Below the pieces are notes generated by a model that ran no database searches, had not been told where the DNA came from, and saw only the letters and a program-made list of their open reading frames with translations. A DNA stretch of 5,741 nucleotides from Actinomycetota bacterium (GTDB lineage: Bacteria > Actinomycetota > Thermoleophilia > Solirubrobacterales > Solirubrobacteraceae), in contig VAWY01000261.1 in assembly GCA_005888335.1 (NCBI GenBank), positions 1 to 5,741 of the forward strand, in the 5' to 3' direction. Below are positions 1-4,646 of the stretch, piece after piece (within the stretch, counting starts at the first letter, position 1; each line of letters opens with the position of its first letter). The position numbers were made by a program, and so were the translations under genes.

Positions 1-1159
1 CGACGAGCTCGGCCTTGCGGGCCTCGGCGTCGGCGTACATCGAGCGGAACTTCCAGACGCGGAACGCATGTCCGCCGCGGCCGGCGCGCGGCTGCTTGAA
101 GAACACGGGCCCGGGCGACGTGAGCCTGATCGCCGCCGCGATGACCGCGAACACCGGCGCCAGGACGACGAGCGCCGCGCCGGCGATCGCGACGTCGAGT
201 GCGCGCTTGGCCGCCTGCGACGCGCGGCCCAGCTGGGGCACGCCGATCGACAGAAGCGGCAGGCCGCCGACGCCGTCGAGCGACTGGGCGCCGTCGAGGA
301 ACTCGAACAGCCTCGGGACGACGTCGATCGCGACGCCGGCGTCGCGGCAGACGCGCAGGCCGCCGAGCAGCTGGTCGTGCCCGGTGCGCGAGAAGGCGAA
401 GATGACGCGGTCGACGGCGAGGTCGCGCAGCAGGCGCGGGAGGTCCTCCATGCGCCCGAGCCAGGGCAGGTCGAGGCCGTCGACCTCGTAGAACTCGTCG
501 TCGACGATGCCGAGCGCGTCGAGGCCGACCTCGCGGTGGCGGCGCAGCGCGTCGGCGAGCTGGGCGGCGACGTGGCCGGAGCCGACGATGAGCGTGCGCT
601 GGCGCAGCGGCGCGAGGCGGTGCACGAACGTCCGCACGGCCGAGCGCAGCAGGCCGGTGCCCACGGCCAGGCCGGCGGCGGCCAGCGCGGCAGCGGGGCG
701 GAAGCCGGCGCCGCCGAGCGCGGCGAGGCCGACCAGCAGCCACGACATGACGACGGCGGTGGTCAGCAGGCGCGCAGCGTCGGGCACGCCGCTGGCCCAC
801 GTCCGCAGGTCGGCGCGCGCCGACAGGCCCGAGCCGAAGCACAGGACCAGCCAGGTGGCGGCGGTCAGCGCCGCGAAGGTCAGGTTGCCCACGCCGCCGA
901 GGCCGAGCAGCCCCGCGGCGACCACGCCGGTGATCAGGCCGGCGGCGAGGTCGGCGGCGCCGAGCAGTTCGCGCAGCAGCGTCCAGCGGTGCATGGCGCG
1001 GGAGCGCGCGGGGTGCGGCGCCGCCTCGAGCAGCGCCGACTCGAGGGCGACCGCGTCGATCTCGGGGAACTCGGGATCCACGTCCCGGTCATCGGCCGCG
1101 CCGGTCGCTGCCTGAGCGCGGCGGCCGCGCGCTGGACGCTCTGCCGCTCTGGACGTCAC
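1..1159 (-). CDS. Exopolysaccharide polyprenyl glycosylphosphotransferase (C-terminus beyond window)
   Basis: This membrane enzyme would move a sugar-1-phosphate from a nucleotide sugar onto a polyprenyl phosphate carrier, the first step in building an exopolysaccharide or capsule unit. Reading from a GTG at 1159, 386 residues are visible. Hydrophobic segments at about residues 60-110 and 130-172 form the N-terminal membrane part. A Rossmann-like domain follows, with a glycine-rich turn (IVGSGHVA, 191-198), then VPRLFE (281-286) and a GLPLL segment (299-303). A further membrane helix (about 320-345) leads into the bacterial sugar transferase domain, seen as TSPGPVFF (347-354), an RAGRGG loop and the hallmark KFRSMYADAE (370-379). 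The catalytic acidic residues of the family lie past the window edge. The start is uncertain: a GTG at 1081 would remove 26 charged residues, the frame stays open upstream, and neither start has a good Shine-Dalgarno. The family call is firm; the sugar cannot be told. Confidence 0.93.
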   Translation of the reverse strand, partial: MTSRAAERPARGRRAQAATGAADDRDVDPEFPEIDAVALESALLEAAPHPARSRAMHRWTLLRELLGAADLAAGLITGVVAAGLLGLGGVGNLTFAALTAATWLVLCFGSGLSARADLRTWASGVPDAARLLTTAVVMSWLLVGLAALGGAGFRPAAALAAAGLAVGTGLLRSAVRTFVHRLAPLRQRTLIVGSGHVAAQLADALRRHREVGLDALGIVDDEFYEVDGLDLPWLGRMEDLPRLLRDLAVDRVIFAFSRTGHDQLLGGLRVCRDAGVAIDVVPRLFEFLDGAQSLDGVGGLPLLSIGVPQLGRASQAAKRALDVAIAGAALVVLAPVFAVIAAAIRLTSPGPVFFKQPRAGRGGHAFRVWKFRSMYADAEARKAELV

Positions 1160-1236
1160 CTGACGAACAGGGTCGACGTGCGAAGACGGCGGGCTGGCTT
1201 CCTTCCGACGGTCGCCGCGCGGGATGTGACCAGCGC

Positions 1237-1905
1237 TCAGCGCCGGGCGTGCGCGCGGCGGCGCTCGCTGAAGCGCACCCGCTTCGCGCGCTTGACGCGC
1301 TTGCGCACGGTCGTCGTCTTGCGCACCGAGGCGGCGCGAGCCGGGCCCTGCGCGGCGGGCTTCGGCGCGGGCGCGGCGGCCGGCGCGGTGCCGGGCTGCT
1401 GCGTGCCGCACTCGGCGACCGGCTTGTTGTAGTAGGCCGCCATGACGTCGTTCTGGTCGGGCGAGTGGGGCTTGCCCGCGAGGTGACCGTACTCGTGGAT
1501 CATCACGGTGCAGAACTTCGACCAGTCGAACGAGGCACTGGGGTTGAAGGTGACCTTGCAGTCGCCGTTCTGGGTCGGGTTGTCGTAGGCCGAGGTCGGG
1601 TTCGTCCAGCTCGACTGGGCGTTGATCTCGGGCGAGAGGAGCGACCAGAGGACCTGCACCTGCCCGCCGCAGGGGTCGACGCCCCAGTGGGCGCGCGCCA
1701 TCTGCTGGGCGGTCTGCATGGTCTGCGTGCCGACCGCGAAGAGGGTCTCGGGGTGGGCGACGGCGCCGGAGGTCGTGTCGTCGTAGGAGGCGTCGCGCGC
1801 GGCGTACGTGGGCGTGGCGGTCGCATCGATCGTCGCCGCGACGAGCGGGCCGACCGCGAAGAGGACGAGGACGAGGGCGCGCAGTGAGGGGAACCGGTCG
1901 AGCAT
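1237..1905 (-). CDS. Small secreted metzincin-like zinc metalloprotease with basic C-terminal tail
   Basis: The 222-residue product carries HEYGHLAGKPH at 137-147, which fits the metzincin zinc site HExxHxxGxxH exactly: three zinc-binding histidines (137, 141, 147) and the catalytic Glu138. Met155 in the following NDVM is a good candidate for the Met-turn that closes such active sites. A basic then hydrophobic N-terminus (about residues 1-25) looks like a signal peptide or anchor, so the protein should act outside the membrane. Four cysteines (79, 116, 132, 166) could form two disulfides. After residue 170 comes an Ala/Pro linker (about 170-190) and then a tail from 191 rich in Arg and Lys, of no recognised domain. 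The ATG at 1905 is chosen because the signal-like segment starts there; only a weak ribosome site precedes it. Function as a peptidase is well supported by the motif; the substrate is unknown. Matrixin-like is the closest description. Confidence 0.85.
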   Translation of the reverse strand: MLDRFPSLRALVLVLFAVGPLVAATIDATATPTYAARDASYDDTTSGAVAHPETLFAVGTQTMQTAQQMARAHWGVDPCGGQVQVLWSLLSPEINAQSSWTNPTSAYDNPTQNGDCKVTFNPSASFDWSKFCTVMIHEYGHLAGKPHSPDQNDVMAAYYNKPVAECGTQQPGTAPAAAPAPKPAAQGPARAASVRKTTTVRKRVKRAKRVRFSERRRAHARR

Positions 1906-1937
1906 GATCGCCGGTTGTCTCGGCCTGCGCTCGACCC

Positions 1938-1959
1938 GCGGGAAGAAATCTTGTCCCGC
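1938..1959. repeat. Imperfect inverted repeat upstream of the metzincin gene
   Basis: GCGGGA at 1938-1943 is matched by TCCCGC at 1954-1959 across ten bases, and AAGA/TCTT inside the loop nearly extends the symmetry. It lies 33-54 bases before the protease start, in the 186-base divergent gap between the protease and vapB. It could be an operator or a leader hairpin of the protease transcript. No clear -10 box was seen for the protease. The rest of the gap (1906-2071) shows nothing else I can name. Confidence 0.35.
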
Positions 1960-2071
1960 TTGGCCAGATGGTGGACGTCCGGCGGGCGACCATCACCGAA
2001 GTCGCGTCGCATCCGCATGCCTGGTGCGCACGCTTTCGCTTGTCGGACCGAGCGAGCATTGGCGCCGGCTG

Positions 2072-2091
2072 TCTGGCATATGATCTGGCAG
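2072..2091 (+). promoter_or_regulatory. vapBC promoter -10 box with overlapping direct repeat (leaderless start)
   Basis: TATGAT at 2079-2084 is a near-consensus -10 box and ends seven bases before the vapB ATG at 2092, so transcription would begin on or next to the start codon. No Shine-Dalgarno is present. TCTGGCA occurs at 2072-2078 and again at 2084-2090, bracketing the -10 box with a 12-base period, as expected for an operator bound by the antitoxin or the toxin-antitoxin complex. No good -35 box was found. Confidence 0.55.
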
Positions 2092-2295
2092 ATGAGGACC
2101 ACACTCGACCTCAGCGACGACATCATCGAGGCGCTCAAGGCGCGTCATCCGGAGCTCTCGAAGACCGAGGCGATCGAGCTCGCCATCCGCCAGTACCTGA
2201 CTCGCAGCGCGGCCGAGCGGCTCAGGGAGCTCGCCGGCACGTTCGAGATCGCGGACGTCTCCGGCGACCTTCGCGCCGCGGACCGGCACACGTGA
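2092..2295 (+). CDS. vapB: VapB-family antitoxin
   Basis: This 67-residue protein begins MRTTLDLSDDIIEALK, the N-terminal strand and first helix of a ribbon-helix-helix DNA-binding fold. The second helix follows (SKTEAIELAIRQYL, about 23-36), and a C-terminal segment with LAGTFEIADVSGDL (about 47-60) would wrap the toxin. VapB antitoxins neutralise their VapC ribonuclease and repress their own promoter. Length and layout are typical for the family. The ATG at 2092 is chosen because it gives the complete strand of the fold and because the -10 box just upstream leaves room for no longer product, although the frame is open back to 1915. The stop overlaps the vapC start by four bases, so the two are translated as a coupled pair. 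Codon choice is somewhat less GC-biased than in the nearby glycosyltransferases. Confidence 0.9.
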   Translation: MRTTLDLSDDIIEALKARHPELSKTEAIELAIRQYLTRSAAERLRELAGTFEIADVSGDLRAADRHT

Positions 2296-2684
2296 CCGTC
2301 GTCGCGGACAGCTCGGTCTGGGTGTCCTACCTGCGCACCGGCACCAAGGGGTCGGGCGGAGCACTCGACGGGCTGCTGGCCAGCGAACAGATCCGCATGT
2401 GCGGGCCCGTCGCCGCCGAGCTCCTGGTCGGCACGCCAGCCGCGCACCGGGCAGAGCTCTGGACCCTGCTGACCGGCCTTCCGTGGGCCGACCTCGGGCG
2501 CGAGCAGTGGCGCGAGGTCGGAGAGGCCGCGGCCAAGCTGCGGGAACGTGGCCAGACTGTGCCGCTGACCGACGTCGAGATCGCCGTTGCTGCCCGCGCC
2601 GCCGAAGCGAGGCTCTGGAGTGACGACACAGACTTCGACCGGATCGAGGCAGTGGTTCCGGGCCTGAAGCGCTTCAGGGCCTGA
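2292..2684 (+). CDS. vapC: VapC-family PIN-domain ribonuclease toxin
   Basis: The 130-residue product is a PIN domain, a Mg-dependent endoribonuclease that in known VapC toxins cuts tRNA or rRNA and stops translation. The acidic active-site residues are in place: Asp6 (VVADSSVW), Glu43 (VAAELL), Asp94 (PLTDVEIAVAA) and the late aspartates in SDDTDFDRI (111, 112, 114). Length is normal for the family and no key residue is missing, so it is probably active. Translation starts at a GTG whose last two bases are shared with the vapB TGA stop, giving a four-base overlap that couples toxin output to antitoxin translation. It ends 20 bases before the stop of the convergent isomerase-like gene. The RNA target cannot be predicted from sequence. 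Confidence 0.92.
   Translation: MTVVADSSVWVSYLRTGTKGSGGALDGLLASEQIRMCGPVAAELLVGTPAAHRAELWTLLTGLPWADLGREQWREVGEAAAKLRERGQTVPLTDVEIAVAARAAEARLWSDDTDFDRIEAVVPGLKRFRA
2663..2678. repeat. Perfect 16-base palindrome at the end of vapC
   Basis: CCTGAAGCGCTTCAGG reads the same on both strands and ends four bases before the vapC stop codon, in the convergent junction with the isomerase-like gene. It could fold into a six-base-pair stem with a GCGC loop. No T-run follows on either strand, so it is not a standard intrinsic terminator. It encodes LKRF in vapC and may be chance. Confidence 0.3.
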
Positions 2685-2704
2685 TGGGGGCGAGGGCGGC
2701 GGGC

Positions 2705-3121
2705 TCAAGGTCGCGGCGATCCCGCGGGGTCGGGCAGCCTGACCAGCAGGACTTCGGCGGACTCCGGCGCGCTCAGCTCCAGCGCGGCCGCCGCGGGGCA
2801 GAGGAAGAACTCACCCTCGGCGAAGCTCCGTGCGCCGCACGCCACGTCGCCGTGCAGGACGCCGACGATCGCCGCCTCGCCGGGCGCCGCGGCCTGGATG
2901 TCGCCGAAGACCTCGCGGCGATGGTTGCGCCACAGCTCGTGCAGGTCGTGGCGCTCGTCGAGCACGCTCTGGGCGTCCGCGCGGTCGACGACCTCCCAGC
3001 TCTCGCCGATCGCCGCGCCCTCGGGGACGGGCTTGCCGAACCGGTCGCGGAGGCGCTCGCCGCCCCAGACGCGAGGAACGAGCAGCGGGCGGAAGGCGAG
3101 GGGCTCAGACCAGGCCGGCAT
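2705..3121 (-). CDS. Mannose-6-phosphate isomerase (type I) remnant, central catalytic part missing
   Basis: Full-length type I mannose-6-phosphate isomerase (ManA, about 300-320 residues) interconverts fructose-6-P and mannose-6-P to feed GDP-mannose synthesis. This frame has 138 residues. Residues 1-74 match the ManA N-terminus: PLAFRPLLVPRVWGG, then IGESWEVVD, QSVL, and ELWRNHRREVFGD. Residues from about 75 match the extreme C-terminal cupin strands: IVGVLHGD, a GEFFLCPA turn, and EVLLVRLP before the end. The middle, some 180 residues in the normal enzyme and holding the zinc-binding His and Glu residues (the QVHP region), is absent, so isomerase activity is very unlikely. The frame is intact across the junction, consistent with an in-frame deletion. 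The ATG at 3121 lies inside the end of the GT4 gene (17-base overlap), so it was probably translated with it. It may be a decaying gene or a small protein kept for another role. Confidence 0.72.
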   Translation of the reverse strand: MPAWSEPLAFRPLLVPRVWGGERLRDRFGKPVPEGAAIGESWEVVDRADAQSVLDERHDLHELWRNHRREVFGDIQAAAPGEAAIVGVLHGDVACGARSFAEGEFFLCPAAAALELSAPESAEVLLVRLPDPAGSPRP

Positions 3122-4226
3122 CTCGGTACACCGTATTGAGGCGCTCCGCGACGGCCGGCGGGGCGCAGCGCTCGCGCACCGCGTCGAGGGCGGCCTCGGC
3201 GGCGGCGCGCGCGTCGTCGTCGCTCCGGCCGAGCGCAGCGGCCAGCGCGCTCGCGTCGCCGGGCGGGACGAGGCGGTCGTCGCCGAGCAGCTCGCCGAGC
3301 GCGCCGGCGCGGCTGGCCAGGACCGGGACGCCGGCGGCCATGGCCTCCGCGGCGGCGAGGCCGAAGGTCTCGGCGGCGCGCGTGGGGACGAGGGCGACGC
3401 GGGCGCGCGCGCGTAGCTCGGCGAGCTCAGTCGGGCCGACCGAGCCGACGAAGCGCACGTCGGCGCCGGCCGCGCGGGCCTCCAAACCGGGGCGCTCCGG
3501 CCCGTCACCCGCGACGACGAGCGGCACGCCCGCGCGGCGGCACGCCTCGATCGCCACGTCGACCCCCTTCTCGGGCGCGAGGCGCGAGGCGACGAGCGCC
3601 GGGCCGCCGGGGGTGAAGCGCGGCTCGGCGGCGATCTCGCGCACCGGGTGCGCGACGACGTGGACGGGCGCGGTGAGCGGGGCGCCGAGCTGCTGCAGCC
3701 GCTCGAGGGCGAAGCGGCTCGGGACGACGATCGCGTCCGCGTGCCCGGTGATCCGCCGCTGCCAGGCGGCCAGCGCCGCGCCGTAGACGACGGCCTCGGC
3801 CCCCGTGCCGCGGCAGTTCAGGCGCACGCCCGGCGCGGTGTTGCGCCCGTGGCAGCGCGTGCAGTCCTCCCCGCGCGTGAAGCACGTGCCGACCGCGCAG
3901 ACGAGCCGGTAGTTGTGCAGGTGCACGACGACGCGCGCGCCCGTTTCGCGCGCGGCGGCCAGCGCGCGCCAGCCCAGCGACGGCAGCAGGTTGTGCGCGT
4001 GGACGACGCGGGCGCGCGTGCGCCGGACCGCGGCAGCGACGTCGTCGGGCCGCAGCCCGCCGCCGAGGAGCGCCGCCGCCGCGCGGGCGCGGCCGAGCAC
4101 GGCGGAGTCGCGCTGCAGCAGCTCGGCCTCCTCCCCCAGTTGCTCGCGCACGAGCCAGAGCAGGTCGTCGACGACGCGCTCCTCGCCGCCGGTCGTCCGG
4201 TAGCGGTTGTGGAGGAACAGGATCAC
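3105..4226 (-). CDS. GT4-family (GT-B fold) glycosyltransferase
   Basis: This 373-residue enzyme would transfer a sugar from a nucleotide sugar to a growing lipid-linked glycan at the cytoplasmic membrane face. The N-terminal half opens with ILFLHNRYRTTGGEE (2-16), a strand and glycine-rich acceptor loop, followed by VVHAHN (74-79) and HLHNYRLVC (102-110). The C-terminal half holds the donor site: SRLAPEKGVD (214-223), VVAGDGPE (237-244), and the EX7E motif with Glu286 and Glu294 in ETFGLAAAEAMAAGVPV. Cysteines at 110, 115, 122, 125 and 138 form a cluster in the first domain. Length is normal for the family. The GTG at 4226 is preferred because the beta strand starts right there; no Shine-Dalgarno is visible. 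The isomerase remnant overlaps its end by 17 bases. Mannosyl or rhamnosyl transfer is plausible, but donor and acceptor cannot be read from the sequence. Confidence 0.92.
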   Translation of the reverse strand: MILFLHNRYRTTGGEERVVDDLLWLVREQLGEEAELLQRDSAVLGRARAAAALLGGGLRPDDVAAAVRRTRARVVHAHNLLPSLGWRALAAARETGARVVVHLHNYRLVCAVGTCFTRGEDCTRCHGRNTAPGVRLNCRGTGAEAVVYGAALAAWQRRITGHADAIVVPSRFALERLQQLGAPLTAPVHVVAHPVREIAAEPRFTPGGPALVASRLAPEKGVDVAIEACRRAGVPLVVAGDGPERPGLEARAAGADVRFVGSVGPTELAELRARARVALVPTRAAETFGLAAAEAMAAGVPVLASRAGALGELLGDDRLVPPGDASALAAALGRSDDDARAAAEAALDAVRERCAPPAVAERLNTVYRDAGLV

Positions 4227-4235
4227 GGGGTGCGC

Positions 4236-4241
4236 AAAGTA
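4236..4241 (-). promoter_or_regulatory. Candidate -10 box for the GT4 gene
   Basis: Read on the minus strand, TACTTT lies nine bases before the GTG start of the GT4 gene and is the only TANNNT box near it. A transcript starting six or seven bases later would have almost no leader, fitting the lack of a ribosome binding site. No convincing -35 box accompanies it. Confidence 0.3.
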
Positions 4242-4268
4242 CGCAGAGGAGATCGCGGGAACTTGTGC

Positions 4269-4297
4269 TTGATGTCACGAGAAGCGGGCCCTAGAGT
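4269..4297 (+). promoter_or_regulatory. Promoter of the microprotein (leaderless start)
   Basis: TTGATG at 4269-4274 and TAGAGT at 4292-4297 each match four of six bases of the -35 and -10 consensus and are separated by exactly 17 bases, the optimal spacing. The -10 box ends six bases before the GTG at 4304, placing the expected transcription start on the start codon. An in-frame TAG at 4292 rules out a longer reading frame. Confidence 0.5.
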
Positions 4298-4303
4298 CGC
4301 GCG

Positions 4304-4399
4304 GTGGTCGTCGTTGTGCTCGCAATTGTGGTGTGGTTGCTGCTGATCGTGGTGGCGATCGCGCTGTGCCGCGCGGCGAGCGAGCGCCGCACGCACTGA
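4304..4399 (+). CDS. 31-residue single-helix membrane microprotein
   Basis: Starting at GTG 4304, the frame encodes a run of about 22 almost uninterrupted hydrophobic residues rich in Val, Leu and Ile (VVVLAIVVWLLLIVVAIAL in its core), then Cys, and a polar basic tail ending RAASERRTH before TGA at 4397. This is the pattern of a single-pass membrane peptide with its charged C-terminus in the cytoplasm. I do not recognise a named family. Short hydrophobic peptides of this kind include membrane toxins of type I TA systems, regulatory subunits of membrane enzymes, and lineage-specific small proteins. Support comes from a -35/-10 pair spaced 17 bases just upstream and from the in-frame stop that fixes the start. 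It is divergent from the GT4 gene and lies 31 bases before the mazEF-type pair. There is no Shine-Dalgarno, so leaderless translation is inferred. Confidence 0.55.
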   Translation: MVVVVLAIVVWLLLIVVAIALCRAASERRTH

Positions 4400-4423
4400 G
4401 ACGCATACATTTTCGTCTACACT
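4399..4423 (+). promoter_or_regulatory. Promoter and candidate operator of the antitoxin-mazF pair
   Basis: TACACT at 4418-4423 is a -10 type box ending seven bases before the antitoxin ATG at 4431, again predicting a leaderless transcript with no ribosome site. AGACG at 4399-4403 and CGTCT at 4414-4418 form an inverted repeat around ten A/T-richer bases and touch the -10 box, a reasonable place for autorepression. The -35 region is weak. Confidence 0.45.
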
Positions 4424-4430
4424 GTGCGCC

Positions 4431-4646
4431 ATGGCAGCGACGACCAATCGGTTGGCGCAGGAAGACCAGATCTCCGCGCCCGACCTGCTCGAACGACTGG
4501 TCGAGCGGGAGGAACAGGAGCGCCTGCTGAAGGCCATGAACGCCGACTTTCAGCGGCTGCGTGGTGACGAGTCCGCCTGGGCAGAGTTCAAGGCCGAAAC
4601 GGCTGTGTGGGACGCGACCAGCGCCGACGTCGGCGCTGACGCTTGA
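4431..4646 (+). CDS. Antitoxin of a MazF-type toxin-antitoxin pair
   Basis: The 71-residue acidic protein precedes and overlaps a mazF gene. Its C-terminal part, MNADFQRLRGDESAWAEFKAETAVWDAT (about 36-63, here in two helical stretches), is the toxin-binding region typical of actinobacterial antitoxins paired with MazF. A helix with SAPDLLERLVEREEQERLL (15-33) resembles the second helix of a ribbon-helix-helix domain. The N-terminal strand with the usual TTxRVS-like pattern is not present: MAATTN runs directly into RLAQEDQ. No start codon lies upstream in frame to restore it. The DNA-binding face may therefore be reduced. It should neutralise the toxin by direct binding. The start is set by the -10 box seven bases upstream. 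Codons such as AAT, TTG, GAA and GCT make it less GC-biased than the flanking glycosyltransferases. Confidence 0.8.
   Translation: MAATTNRLAQEDQISAPDLLERLVEREEQERLLKAMNADFQRLRGDESAWAEFKAETAVWDATSADVGADA
4619..4638. repeat. Perfect 20-base palindrome at the antitoxin-mazF junction
   Basis: CAGCGCCGACGTCGGCGCTG is fully self-complementary. It covers the last antitoxin codons and ends four bases before the mazF start codon. As RNA it can form an eight-base-pair GC stem with an ACGT loop. It could hide or limit toxin initiation unless the antitoxin is being translated, or it could be a DNA operator. Confidence 0.6.

Noticed and set aside
1..1159. A frameshift in the phosphotransferase, suggested by the uncertain start
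   Set aside because: A single minus-strand frame runs without a stop through all expected segments in the normal order, from the membrane helices to KFRSM.
68..1432. A 454-codon open frame on the plus strand opposite the phosphotransferase and the end of the protease gene
   Set aside because: The translation is a low-complexity run of Arg, Ala, Gly, Glu and Asp with no domain. The minus strand in the same place encodes clear family motifs. Long opposite-strand frames are expected at this GC content.
1915..2091. An N-terminal extension of vapB back to an ATG at 1915
   Set aside because: The extra 59 residues have no fold pattern, and the -10 box at 2079-2084 lies inside that stretch. The ATG at 2092 gives a standard-length VapB.
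2685..2704. Intrinsic terminator between the convergent vapC and isomerase-like genes
   Set aside because: The gap is only 20 G-rich bases with no stem followed by T-run on either strand. The palindrome just inside vapC lacks a T-run too.
2830..3786. A 318-codon plus-strand open frame across the isomerase remnant and GT4 gene
   Set aside because: The product is Arg/Ala/Ser-rich and without motifs, and it runs antisense to the GT4 donor-binding site, which is well supported.
3648..4346. A 232-codon plus-strand open frame over the start of the GT4 gene and the promoter region
   Set aside because: Its composition is that of an antisense shadow, and it would overlap the microprotein promoter. 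The GT4 N-terminal strand on the other strand explains the coding signal.
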